Assembly: GCF_014489555.1 (NCBI RefSeq)
Contig: NZ_CP060784.1
Location: forward strand, 1,798,001 to 1,862,000
Reading direction: 5' to 3'
DNA length: 64,000 nucleotides
Source of the DNA: Hymenobacter qilianensis
GTDB taxonomy: Bacteria > Bacteroidota > Bacteroidia > Cytophagales > Hymenobacteraceae
This document shows, piece after piece, positions 28,317-37,383 of the stretch. Under the pieces are notes generated by a model. That model searched no databases, was not told the DNA's origin, and saw only the letters and a program-made list of their open reading frames with translations. Made by a program: the position numbers and the translations under genes. Position 1 is the first letter of the stretch. The number at the start of each line of letters is the position of its first letter.

Positions 28317-29803
28317 TTAGTAGTAGTGAAAGTCGGGGTGAGCCTGGGGCAGTAGCTTCTTGTCGATGACAATGCTCTTTACATCAAAATACAGGGCGGT
28401 TTCGGAGTTGATGTAATGGCCGGGGTCGGTGGTCAGCTCCCACTCCGTGATAAGTACCCGATGAGGCTTAACCCCGATAATGGGTTTAACTACTACATCC
28501 TCAATGCCTTTCGACCAAGCTGACTGTAATTGTGCCTCGCGGGCCAGAAGCTGCTGGTCGTACGCGGGGGCGCTGAATAGTAGTTCCTGCCAGGCCCGGC
28601 GAGGTATGCCTATCCAGCTAAATGCCCCGATGTATACCACTGGTCCCCAGCGCAATAACCAGTTGGGTAATTGCCAGGATACCGAACGCGCGTGGTAAGC
28701 CAGCCCGGCCCAGATAACTAACAAACCAGCCGGAAACAGAAACAGCAGCAAGCCATTGATGGCACGGTCTGGCGGCATCTGCTTCATCACGCCAATAAAT
28801 AAGAGCATGCTCAGCCCGTAGCTTACCAACATAAAAAAAGCCCCCAGTACCACGGCAGCCGGATAGTATTGCTCAGCCAGCCGCGCTGCTGCCAATAATA
28901 GGCCGTGGGCAGCCAGAGCAGTGTAGGTAGCAGCAGCTTGAAAGCCAAGCCTCGCCGCACCAGCAAGCGAAACATAGCACTCGGAGTATCCGGTACAGCT
29001 GAAAGGAACTGCCAAACCAGGTTTTCGCGGTTAGGATCTTTAGCGTACCCTTCAAACTGCATTCTCACATAGTTGCCAGGAGCTATCACGGTGATTATGG
29101 CCACCACCAAAGTCAGCAGTAATATGGTGCTCCACCACCGCACTTGGGGCCATTGCCGACGGTACCCATTCACGGCTAACAGCAGCGTCAGACCCAGTAG
29201 CAAATGCAGCATTGTCATTTCATTAGCCGCTGTGGCCGTTATCGCGCAGATGACAGCTGCTACCTGCCAGCCACCGCGGCTCCACGCCTTAGTCGTCTGT
29301 CGGGCACGTTCGGAGGCAATTAACACGAGCAGCAGTGTGAGCCCGGCAATATGGTAGACTATAGACCCCGTAAACCAGTAGATGGCCGAATACGGGTCAG
29401 GAATCATGTGCAAATAAAACAGCAGGAAGATGCCCGCAGCCAGCGCCGCTTGCGTGCGGGGTATTTGCTGCTGACTAAGCGTGCGCAAGCCCAGGTAAAT
29501 GGTACCCAATGTGGCCAGCAAGGTGAGGGCAGGAGTCCAGCGAAACCCATCGTACCACCCGTAAACGAGCGGGTTGGCCGCGGTGACAAATAGCGAAGAA
29601 GAGAACCGGCCAGTCCAGCGCAGATACAGTTCAATCTGCTGGGCCCAGAGTCCGGTAGCGCGCACATTGGCGGCGTTGTAATAATCATCCATAAAGGGAT
29701 GATTGTAGTAGCTCAAAAGCAGGAAAGGAAGTACTGCCGCCACCGTTACCAGTACAAGGACGAGCAATGGCAGGTGCGAAAAGGGCCGGGAAGGGATGGC
29801 CAT
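28317..29803 (-). CDS. Polytopic membrane protein (DUF6056-like), frame interrupted
   Basis: About 495 residues when repaired, with around 11 membrane segments and the periplasmic motif YNHPFMDDYYNAANVR near the N-terminus. That Asp-Asp pattern is typical of GT-C-like glycosyltransferase or DUF6056 proteins. The frame breaks at the five-base G/C tract 28841-28845: with one added base, IRLPWYWG continues as AFFMLVSYGLSMLLF into the second half. It may use lipid-linked sugars in envelope glycan assembly, but this is inference. The ATG at 29803 sits right before the first hydrophobic segment. Confidence 0.78.
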
Positions 29804-29902
29804 ACGTAGGCTTTGGTATTGCTTGAAGCTGGTAGTGCAGGCGAGATGCTTGGCGCAAAACTCGGCAATCAAAGCGGGAAAGATACAACAAGCGAACCGT
29901 CG

Positions 29903-29910
29903 TACTTTTG
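29903..29910 (+). promoter_or_regulatory. Bacteroidota -7 box (TACTTTTG) for the DUF5522 gene
   Basis: An exact TAnnTTTG match 23 bases upstream of the start codon of the small DUF5522 gene. Confidence 0.55.
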
Positions 29911-29932
29911 CCCCTCAGCTTGTCACTAGCTC

Positions 29933-30115
29933 ATGCCCGCAGCCCCACAACCCCTACATCCCGGCGACTTCTATTTCACGCCTGAAGGCTATATGGTGTT
30001 CACCGAGCAATACCATCTGCGGCGGGGCCACTGCTGCAAAAGCGGCTGCCGACACTGCCCGTGGAGCTTTGGTCGTGAGAAAAAAAAGCCCCCCAGCGGC
30101 TCCTTGGGCAGCTAA
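29933..30115 (+). CDS. DUF5522 domain small protein
   Basis: 60 residues. The core GDFYFTPEGYMVFTEQYHLRRG followed by HCCKSGCRHCPW is the DUF5522 signature. Its CC-x3-C-x2-C cluster suggests metal or iron-sulfur binding. The family is small, Bacteroidota-enriched and of unknown function. The C-terminal tail KKKPPSGSLGS is encoded by an A-tract followed by the iterated GCCCCCCAG motif. It lies just upstream of rpmB and may be co-transcribed with it. Confidence 0.82.
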   Translation: MPAAPQPLHPGDFYFTPEGYMVFTEQYHLRRGHCCKSGCRHCPWSFGREKKKPPSGSLGS

Positions 30116-30211
30116 CACGCTATTTTTCAGTGGGCCAGTTTGACGTTGTCGGACTTTTACCGATATTTGCGTCCCTTTTTCCAGTACTGAAACCTCTAAG
30201 TTCCTGATATC

Positions 30212-30451
30212 ATGGCCCGAGTTTGTGATCTAACCGGCAAGCGTACCCGCGTAGGCAACAACGTGTCGCACGCCAACAACAAGACGAAGCGCAAGTTTTA
30301 CCCCAACCTACAGAAGAAGCGCTTCTACATTCCCGAGGAAGATGCTTGGGTTACGTTGAAAGTAGCTACCAGCACTATCCGCACCATCAACAAGAATGGC
30401 ATCATGGCCACCTTGAAGAAGGCGAAGGAAAAAGGCTTCATCGTTTACTAA
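30212..30451 (+). CDS. rpmB: 50S ribosomal protein L28
   Basis: 79 residues: [21 protein letters not shown] with [16 protein letters not shown] is characteristic of bL28. It has the CDLTG start but lacks the second cysteine pair of zinc-binding versions. A structural protein of the large subunit. In Bacteroidota rpmB is usually followed by rpmG, DUF4295 and ftsY. Here an Xaa-Pro aminopeptidase gene is inserted between. Confidence 0.96.
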   Translation: MARVCDLTGKRTRVGNNVSHANNKTKRKFYPNLQKKRFYIPEEDAWVTLKVATSTIRTINKNGIMATLKKAKEKGFIVY

Positions 30452-30547
30452 AGATTTTTCGGCAGTTTTAGGAGCCGGAAGACGCGACGGGTGAACTACC
30501 CGGCCCAAGCGCAACGTTTGGGCGCTATTCGTAGTCTTTCTTTTACT

Positions 30548-32205
30548 ATGCTCCTTTCCTTGCCGAAAAATGCCCCCGGCTGGTCCGTGTCGCTTGCGTA
30601 GCGATGCTGCTGGCGAGTTTTGCACCAGAGGTTAGCGCACAGCGCGCCGCTGGCTCCGACCGCCCTGCCGATTTTATGGACCCCGCCTTTCACCGGCAAC
30701 GGAGAGAGCTGCTGCGACAAAAGCTGCCAGCTCGCTCCGTTGCCGTTTTGTTTGCCAGCCCCGTCCGCAACCGGGCCAACGATGTGGACTTTAAGTATCA
30801 TCAGAACCCGGACCTTTTCTACCTCACCGGCTATGACGAGCCCGACGCTGTGCTCCTCTTATTCAAAGAGCCTCAGACGGTTGGGGGGCAAAGTGGCGTA
30901 ACCGAAGCCCTGTATGTGCAGCCGCGCAACCCCAGGGCTGAGCAATGGACGGGTCGGCGCCTCGGCACTGAAGGCACCAAGCAGCAGCTAAAGATTCAAT
31001 ATGTAGCCGATAACAAAGAGTTTGCTGCCGCCAAACTACCCTGGAGCAGCTTCGAGCAAGTCATGTTCCTGGATCAGCCCCAAGACGCCCGTGATGATGC
31101 AGGCAACCCCGGCGATGTGTACAGCCTTATCCAAGCCTTCCGCCAAGGGGCAAATTTTCCCGCCGACTACAATCCAAGTCGGAGCGAAGCTTATGCGGTA
31201 ATCCGCAAGTACGCTGGAACCCCAGGTGCGGCCAACTTGACGCCTTACCTGACCAATCTGACCCAAGAGCAGCCCCAGTTGGCTTCCGATCGCTACCTGC
31301 AAGCCTATTTGAAGGCCAGCACCGACGATGCCCGCAAGCAAGCAGTAGCTGCCTTGCCCACGTCGCGCCTCGACGGCTCTACTTTATCGGCGCTGCTGGA
31401 TGAGATGCGGGAGGTGAAGACCGCGGAAGAGATAAAGCACCTGCGGCAAGCCATCCGCATCTCGGCAGTGGGCCAGCAGGAGGTTATGAAGGCTATGAAG
31501 CCGAACATGACCGAGATGGAAGTACAGGGCTTGCACGAATTTGTGTATAGAAAGTACGGTGCTGAATTCGAAGGCTACCCCAGCATTGTAGGCGCCGGCA
31601 ACAACGCCTGCGTGCTGCATTACACCGTCAATGACAAGCCCCGCCTCGGCAACGACCTTGTGCTGATGGACTGCGGCGCTGAGTACCACGGCTACACCGC
31701 CGATGTAACCCGCACCATCCCGGCCACAGGTAAGTTTACCACGGAGCAGCGTCAGATTTATGAGCTGGTGTTAGCGGCCCAGCAAGCCGGCTTCGAGCAG
31801 TGCAAGCCCGGTAGCGCTTTCCGAGCCCCTGACGAGGCTGCCCGGAAGGTGGTTACGGAAGGATTGCTCAAACTAGGCATCATTAAAGACGCCAAAGAAG
31901 CTCGACAGTACTTCCCTCACGGCACCTCGCACTACCTGGGCCTCGATGTCCACGATCGGGGTACATATGGCCCTTTGCGCGCTGGCACCGTCATCACTGT
32001 CGAGCCCGGCATCTACATTCCCGAAAACAGCCCCTGCGACAAGAAGTGGTGGAATATCGGCGTGCGTATTGAAGATGACGTGCTGGTAACGGACAAAGGC
32101 TGGGAAAATCTGTCCAAAGAAGCCCCCCGCACCGTAGCCGAAATCGAAGCACTTATGGCTAAATCCAGCGCATTGGATGACTTTAAGCTTCCGGAGCTGA
32201 AATAG
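30548..32205 (+). CDS. Secreted M24 Xaa-Pro aminopeptidase, frame interrupted in the signal peptide
   Basis: An aminopeptidase P-type metalloenzyme that removes residues preceding proline. The AMP_N domain spans residues 40-200. The catalytic pita-bread fold has metal ligands in MDCGAEYHGYTADVTRT (two Asp), HYLGLDVHD (His), TVEPGIYIP (Glu) and VRIEDDVLV (Glu). The frame is open only from an ATG at 30604, which gives a truncated signal peptide. Adding one base to the C5 tract 30573-30577 connects the ATG at 30548 and yields a complete one (LPKNAPRLVRVACVAMLLAS ... VSAQ). It is probably periplasmic. Confidence 0.85.
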
Positions 32206-32278
32206 CCGCCTACTAAAGCGTAGAGGTGCGTTTACCACCTGCCAAAGTAAAAAGTAAGATTTACATTGTGCTGACCAT

Positions 32279-32308
32279 TTGGTAATTCCGCAAAGGCTCG
32301 TACCTTTG
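32279..32308 (+). promoter_or_regulatory. rpmG: Consensus Bacteroidota promoter for rpmG
   Basis: TTG at 32279-32281, exactly 19 bases, then TACCTTTG at 32301-32308. This is a full match to the TTG-N19-TAnnTTTG consensus. The rpmG start is 31 bases downstream. It gives rpmG-DUF4295 (and possibly ftsY) its own strong promoter, separate from the preceding peptidase gene. Confidence 0.8.
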
Positions 32309-32338
32309 CAGTCCTTAATCCAAAAACCCCCAGTCGAG

Positions 32339-32521
32339 ATGGCTAAGAAAGGAAACCGGGTGCAGGTAATCCTGGAGTGCACCGAGCACAAGAACTCGGG
32401 CCAGCCAGGCACCTCGCGCTATATCACTACGAAGAATCGTAAGAACACTCCTGAGCGCATTGAATTGAAGAAATTCAACTCTGTGCTTAAGAAGATGACC
32501 GTTCACAAGGAAATCAAGTAA
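32339..32521 (+). CDS. rpmG: 50S ribosomal protein L33
   Basis: 60 residues ([21 protein letters not shown] ... [10 protein letters not shown]). The cysteine-poor form lacks the zinc-binding CxxC pairs. A large-subunit protein. It starts at the ATG at 32339, 8 bases upstream of the end-to-start gap with the DUF4295 gene, forming a tight pair. Confidence 0.96.
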   Translation: MAKKGNRVQVILECTEHKNSGQPGTSRYITTKNRKNTPERIELKKFNSVLKKMTVHKEIK

Positions 32522-32529
32522 GCTGAGCA

Positions 32530-32691
32530 ATGGCTAAGAAAGTAGTAGCAACCCTGAAAGTAGCGGGCGGAAAAGACTGGGCTAAAGTCATTCGTGCCGT
32601 GAAGTCGCCAAAAACTGGCGCTTACACCTTCCGTGAGGAAATGGTGCTCGTAGACAAAGTACAGGAGTATTTGGCCTCCGGGACTAAGTAA
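32530..32691 (+). CDS. DUF4295 small basic protein
   Basis: 53 residues (MAKKVVATLKVAGGKDWAKV and onward to YLASGTK), Lys-rich, matching DUF4295. That family is found almost only in Bacteroidota, directly after rpmG, and was suggested to be ribosome-associated. It starts 8 bases after the rpmG stop, so it is translationally close to L33. A short GC hairpin with a T run follows at 32727. Confidence 0.9.
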   Translation: MAKKVVATLKVAGGKDWAKVIRAVKSPKTGAYTFREEMVLVDKVQEYLASGTK

Positions 32692-32726
32692 TTCGGTGCC
32701 TTCGTGGCATTCCTGTAGTAAGTGAA

Positions 32727-32753
32727 GAAGTCCCGCCAGCAGTGGGACTTTTT
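32727..32753 (+). terminator. Intrinsic terminator after rpmG-DUF4295
   Basis: AAGTCCC pairs with GGGACTT around a seven-base loop and is followed by a T run. It would end the rpmG-DUF4295 transcript before the repeat upstream of ftsY. Confidence 0.75.
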
Positions 32754-32759
32754 TGCGTT

Positions 32760-32862
32760 GTAGCGCGAAGCTCCAGCTTTGCGCGTCGTTGCCCAATTAG
32801 TTTAGCTAGCTTGTGGTAACTATTTGCATGCAACGATACGCGAAGCTGGAGCTTCGCGCTAC
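32760..32862. repeat. BIME-like pair of inverted hairpins (repeat B)
   Basis: Left arm 32760-32792 (GTAGCGCGAAGCTCCAGC ... GTCGTTGC) and right arm 32830-32862 (GCAACGAT ... GCTGGAGCTTCGCGCTAC) are inverted copies with few mismatches, separated by 37 bases. Each arm is itself an imperfect palindrome around AGCTCCAGCT. The right arm ends 10 bases before the ftsY start codon, so it lies in the ftsY leader. Confidence 0.82.
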
Positions 32863-32872
32863 TTCCTCACCC

Positions 32873-33850
32873 ATGGGACTTTTCGACTTTTTCAAAAAGG
32901 ATAAAGAAAGCAAAGAGCAGCAGGAGTCGTTGGACAAAGGGCTGGAAAAGTCTAAAGCCAGCTTCTTCGACCAGCTCAGCAAAGCGGTTGTCGGCAAAAG
33001 CAAGGTAGACGAGGAGGTGCTCGACGACCTGGAAGGCGTACTGGTACACGCCGATGTGGGCATCGACACGACGGTTAAGGTAATTAAGCGCATTGAAGAC
33101 CGCGTGGCCCGCGACAAGTTTGTGAGCACCAGCGAGCTGGACCGCATTCTGCGCGAGGAAATTGCCGAGCTGCTTTCCGAGAATAACTCCGGAAGCGCCG
33201 TCCTCGACCGCCCCGATACAGGTGCCTACACCGGCCCGTTCGTGATAATGGTGGTGGGTGTTAATGGCGTGGGCAAAACCACGACCATCGGCAAGCTGGC
33301 GCACCGCTTCCATTCAGCGGGCAAAAAAGTAGTGCTTGGTGCCGCCGATACCTTCCGTGCCGCCGCCGTGGATCAGCTCATAGTGTGGGGACAGCGCGTC
33401 GGCGTGCCCGTGATTTCACATGGCATGAACACCGACCCGGCTTCCGTTGCTTATGATGCCGTGCAGAAAGGTGTGGAAATGCAGGCCGACGTAGTCATAA
33501 TTGATACGGCTGGCCGCCTGCATAACAAGGTGAACCTGATGAACGAGCTGAGCAAGATCAAGCGCGTGATGCAGAAGGTAATTCCCGATGCGCCCCACGA
33601 AGTGCTGCTGGTACTTGATGGCAGCACCGGCCAGAACGCCTTTCTGCAAGCCAAAGAATTTACCCGCGCCACAGAGGTATCTGCTTTGGCTATTACCAAG
33701 CTCGACGGCACGGCCAAGGGTGGCGTCGTTATCGGTATCTCCGACCAGTTTAATATTCCGGTACGCTATATCGGGGTGGGGGAGAAGATGACCGACTTGC
33801 AGCTGTTCGACCGACATACGTTTGTCAACTCGTTGTTTTCTAAGAAATAA
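32873..33850 (+). CDS. ftsY: Signal recognition particle receptor FtsY
   Basis: 325 residues. An acidic/basic A domain (GLFDFFKKDKESKEQQES) and an N domain precede the SRP GTPase G domain: P-loop GVNGVGKTT (about 128), DTAGR, TKLDGTAKGG and the closing GVGEKMTDLQLFD. It docks ribosome-nascent chain complexes to SecYEG at the inner membrane. The ATG at 32873 gives the usual short Bacteroidota N-terminus; the open frame upstream is encoded by the repeat and is not expected to be translated. It ends before a symmetric terminator. Confidence 0.96.
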   Translation: MGLFDFFKKDKESKEQQESLDKGLEKSKASFFDQLSKAVVGKSKVDEEVLDDLEGVLVHADVGIDTTVKVIKRIEDRVARDKFVSTSELDRILREEIAELLSENNSGSAVLDRPDTGAYTGPFVIMVVGVNGVGKTTTIGKLAHRFHSAGKKVVLGAADTFRAAAVDQLIVWGQRVGVPVISHGMNTDPASVAYDAVQKGVEMQADVVIIDTAGRLHNKVNLMNELSKIKRVMQKVIPDAPHEVLLVLDGSTGQNAFLQAKEFTRATEVSALAITKLDGTAKGGVVIGISDQFNIPVRYIGVGEKMTDLQLFDRHTFVNSLFSKK

Positions 33851-33860
33851 GCTGAAGTAC

Positions 33861-33905
33861 AAAAAAGCCCCCAAGATTATTCTTACATAATCTTGGGGGC
33901 TTTTT
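33861..33905. terminator. Bidirectional terminator after ftsY
   Basis: AAAAAAGCCCCCAAGATTAT pairs with ATAATCTTGGGGGCTTTTT. Both arms carry five G/C bases. It separates ftsY from a convergent membrane-protein gene. Confidence 0.9.
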
Positions 33906-33935
33906 ATGGTATAATTTGACTCTGCATAGCTAGCT

Positions 33936-35566
33936 CTATTGCTCTAACTCCACTTCGTAGAGTTGCACGTATCCTTCCTGTGCTACGAGGCGCCGGCGGG
34001 GAAAACGATCGAATATTCCGCTTTGACGCTGAGTATTAGTGGTGGTGAGATTTAAGATGAACCACGACCGTTGGTTAGGCTCCGGGCATATGCTGCTGGC
34101 AATTTTATAAGGATAGTAAGTTAATCCGAGTGGTACTTGAAAGTCGTAATAAAATGGGTATTGTCGAGCTAAGTGGTCATTGACAAATACATGCCCGCGA
34201 GTAGTAGAAGCCGGTAAGTACTTCTGAATCAGAAGCGCCTGTGAGAAGTAAGACGTTTCGCTCGATAGCAACATCGTGCGCACTGGCAATAAGGCCAGAC
34301 TACCGGCCAGTGCCAGTGTTGTTAGAAGGGGGTAAAACGGAGTTCCGGTCTGAAACCACATCAAACTAACTTTTAATCTGGCTAGTAGAACCGATCCAGC
34401 AAAGTACAAGCCTAGTCCCCCGTACACCAGCGACATCAAATTGTGCATCCAAAGAGCCGCCACTAATAGAAGCACGCCAATCCAAACCCGGCCCCAGCCG
34501 CTGTTTACTACTTCCCGCAAGCCAAAGCCCGCTGCTATACACAGTGGCGGGAGCAGGGGTGTAGTCATGCGGGGTAGGAGTGTAATGGGAGTATACTGCA
34601 CCAATGATGTGCTACCAAGCCAGTAGCAGGCCAGTGTAACCAGTAGCAAACCCAACCAGAACCCTGCTTCCGACGAAAGGCGCTTCCTGCACCAGCTGAG
34701 CGCGGCAACACCTGCCAGCAGAAACGCCGGAGCCAGACCTATCTCCACAAAAAATGCGATGGGCTGCCAGGTCAGACGCCCAAGCAGCTCATGTCGAAGG
34801 CCGTGCAAGTAGTTGCTGGACTTCATAAACTCATTTGTGCGCTCAATGAGGTGGATGCGGTAGAGGCTATCACCCGTTAAGGCATGATAGTACAGCAGAT
34901 AGGCGGCGAGTAGCACGCCACCTAGGGCCACCGCAGTAAGCCAGAAACGGTAATTCTGTCGCCGGGCCATATCCCAAACCAGCACCACCAGGTAGAATGG
35001 AGCATAGTAGATAATGGTCTCTTTGCTAAGCAGCGCCGCGAAGTTGAACAAGGCAAAAAATGCCCCCAGACGACCTCGCGCCGCCCGGGTTGCCGTCCGG
35101 TATATAGGGCCGTGGCGGCTGCAAAGCCCCAGAGCATGAGCAGATTATCAGGGTAGAGATACCGCGCTAGATCGAGCGTGTAGTAATGCAGGCCCAGGAG
35201 TAGCATTGTTCCAACTGCTACCATTGGCTGGCGTCGGCGGAATAGAACCCAGGCTAAAACGGAGCAACCTATTGTCGCTAGTAGCGGCCAGAGGGTGGTG
35301 GTGTAAATGTTGATGCCAAATACCCAGTAAAGCAGGGCTACCGGAGCAAACACCAGGTAGCGTTCTTTTAAAGAATCAAGCAAGCCCCGTGGATCTGGGG
35401 TGGCGGGGAAGGTGCCAGTCTGGAGCTGATACGCGTAATGAGAATAGAAAAAATCGTCAATGTTATTTAGCCCTTCGTGTGCGAAAAGGAAGAACGCGAG
35501 GGTGAAGAAAATAACGAAGACAAGCGTGTAGGTGGGCAGGCGCTGAAGAATACTCGTAAAATTCAT
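33936..35566 (-). CDS. Polytopic glycosyltransferase-like membrane protein, frame interrupted
   Basis: About 543 residues when repaired, with 11-12 membrane segments and a short C-terminal soluble domain. The first periplasmic loop contains NNIDDFFYSHYAYQLQ, an Asp-Asp motif like the GT-C (ArnT/PMT-type) catalytic loop. This suggests a transferase using polyprenyl-linked sugars. The frame changes at the five-base G/C tract 35063-35067: with one base added, GRREVVWG continues as AFFALFNFAALLSKE. The start is the ATG at 35566 or the one two codons upstream. The acceptor substrate is unknown. Confidence 0.78.
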
Positions 35567-35945
35567 GAGCAAAATAAGGGCAGCGTAGCCAGTTCTGGCC
35601 GCTGTGACTTGTTGGAAGCCTAAAGGTTAAATTACCATATTATTCCCTGTTGGCAGGTTTGTTTTATCGACTGTACAGGTTTTCAGGGCTTTGTAATAAT
35701 GATGCAAGCTAAGCATAGGTGATGGAGGGTTGGCGGCAGTAGTAGCAGCATTGCGGGCAAGCAGGATTTTATCTCGGTGCTACTGTCAATGGATGTCGGG
35801 GGAGCGGGAGGCGGAATGAACGTTCAGCCTAGGAAAAGGCGTTGGCTCATGCGTACCTTTGCGCTCCCATTTTCGCGACACGCGGCTGGGGGCCAATTTA
35901 TTCAGGATTAGGCGCTTCGGCCTATTTCTGGCTTACCCAATTGAC
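35567..35945. other. Intergenic region between divergent glycosyltransferase-like gene and rimO
   Basis: Nearly 380 bases with no supported gene. It holds a TACCTTTG box (35854-35861) for rimO and an AT-rich segment near 35630-35700 that may hold the divergent promoter. One copy of CTGGGGGCCAATTT lies near 35887. Confidence 0.5.
35854..35861 (+). promoter_or_regulatory. rimO: Bacteroidota -7 box (TACCTTTG) for rimO
   Basis: An exact TAnnTTTG match 84 bases upstream of the rimO start. No TTG at the ideal 19-base spacing is present; the nearest is closer. Confidence 0.55.
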
Positions 35946-37262
35946 ATGAAAGTAAAAGGCACTCGGGCCAATAAAGTAAACGTCATCACACTGGGCTGCT
36001 CCAAAAATGTAGTTGACTCGGAAGTACTTATGGGCCAACTCCGGGCCAATCAGTTCGATGTAACCCATGAGGCAGCTACAAGTGATGCCAACATTGTGAT
36101 TATCAACACCTGCGGCTTTATCGACAACGCCAAGCAGGAAAGCATTGATACTATTCTGCGCTACGCCGACGAGAAGGAAGCGGGCCGTTTGGAAAAACTC
36201 TATGTGACGGGCTGCCTGTCGCAACGCTACAAGTCGGATCTGGAGGTTGAAATTCCGCAGGTAGACGCCTACTTCGGGACGCTGGAGCTGCCGCAACTGC
36301 TGAAGACGCTGGAGGCCGACTACAAGCACGAACTGGTGGGCGAGCGGCTGATTACCACGCCTTCACACTACGCTTACTTCAAGATTGCGGAAGGCTGCAA
36401 CCGTCCGTGCTCGTTCTGCGCTATTCCGTTGATGCGCGGCAAGCACGTAGATCGGCCGATGGAGGATTTAGTGCGCGAAGCAAAGCGCCTGGCTTCCATG
36501 GGCACGAAGGAGCTTATTTTGATTGCCCAGGACCTGACGTATTATGGTTTGCAGGCTTATGGCGAGCGGAAGCTGGCCGATTTGCTGCGCAACCTCTCCG
36601 ACGTGAATGGCATCGACTGGATTCGGCTGCAATACGCTTACCCTTCGCAGTTTCCGCTGGACGCGCTAGATGTAATGGCTGAGCGCTCGAATATTTGCAA
36701 GTACCTGGATATGCCCTTGCAGCATATTTCAGATAACATGCTCAAAACCATGCGCCGGGGTATCAGCAAGCGCCGCACCATAGAACTGGTGGATACCATG
36801 CGTCAGCGGGTGCCGGGCATTGCGCTGCGCACAACACTTATTGCCGGCCATCCGGGCGAAACGGAGCGGGATTTTGACGAGCTATATGACTTTGTAGAGC
36901 GTACGCGCTTCGACCGGTTGGGCATCTTCACATATTCGCATGAGGATAACACGCATGCTTATTCGTTGGCTGACGATGTGCCCGCCGAACTAAAGCAGGA
37001 GCGCGCCGACCAGATTATGGAGCTGCAACAAGGCATATCCATGGAGCTGAACGAGCAGAAAGTGGGGCAGACTTATAAGGTACTGTTTGACCGCAAGGAG
37101 AGCGGCTACTTCGTGGGTCGCACCGAGTTCGACTCGCCCGAAGTAGACAATGAGGTGTTGGTAGCAGCTACTCCTGATACCCACGTTCGCCTAGGTGATT
37201 TTGCACCGGTGCTGATCCACGATGCCTCGGATTTTGATCTGTACGGTACTCTAGTGCGCTAA
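35946..37262 (+). CDS. rimO: Ribosomal protein S12 methylthiotransferase RimO
   Basis: 438 residues. Adds a methylthio group to the conserved aspartate of ribosomal protein S12. The N-terminal MTTase domain has the cluster ligands NVITLGCSKNVVDSE, IINTCGFID and VTGCLSQRY. The radical-SAM domain has the CxxxCxxC motif EGCNRPCSFCAIP (about 147), and a C-terminal TRAM domain follows. The CSKN motif distinguishes RimO from MiaB. The ATG at 35946 is chosen since homology begins right after it. A terminator with unequal arms follows. Confidence 0.95.
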   Translation: MKVKGTRANKVNVITLGCSKNVVDSEVLMGQLRANQFDVTHEAATSDANIVIINTCGFIDNAKQESIDTILRYADEKEAGRLEKLYVTGCLSQRYKSDLEVEIPQVDAYFGTLELPQLLKTLEADYKHELVGERLITTPSHYAYFKIAEGCNRPCSFCAIPLMRGKHVDRPMEDLVREAKRLASMGTKELILIAQDLTYYGLQAYGERKLADLLRNLSDVNGIDWIRLQYAYPSQFPLDALDVMAERSNICKYLDMPLQHISDNMLKTMRRGISKRRTIELVDTMRQRVPGIALRTTLIAGHPGETERDFDELYDFVERTRFDRLGIFTYSHEDNTHAYSLADDVPAELKQERADQIMELQQGISMELNEQKVGQTYKVLFDRKESGYFVGRTEFDSPEVDNEVLVAATPDTHVRLGDFAPVLIHDASDFDLYGTLVR

Positions 37263-37275
37263 AATAGGCCGCTAA

Positions 37276-37320
37276 CCCACAAAAAGCCCCCCAGAAATAC
37301 TCTGGGGGCTTTTTTGTGGG
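37276..37320. terminator. Bidirectional terminator with unequal C6/G5 arms
   Basis: CCCACAAAAAGCCCCCCAGA pairs with TCTGGGGGCTTTTTTGTGGG. The left arm has six C and the right arm five G. It separates rimO and the convergent acyltransferase gene. Confidence 0.88.
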
Positions 37321-37383
37321 TTTATAGAAGCGACGGTCAGGCGCTACTGAAAAAGCATCCGCAGTAGGCCGGCTCGGTTCAGG

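Noticed and set aside
32813..32872. An upstream in-frame start for ftsY
   Set aside because: The additional codons lie within the palindromic repeat B and do not resemble the FtsY A domain. The ATG at 32873 gives the usual MGLFDFFKK start.
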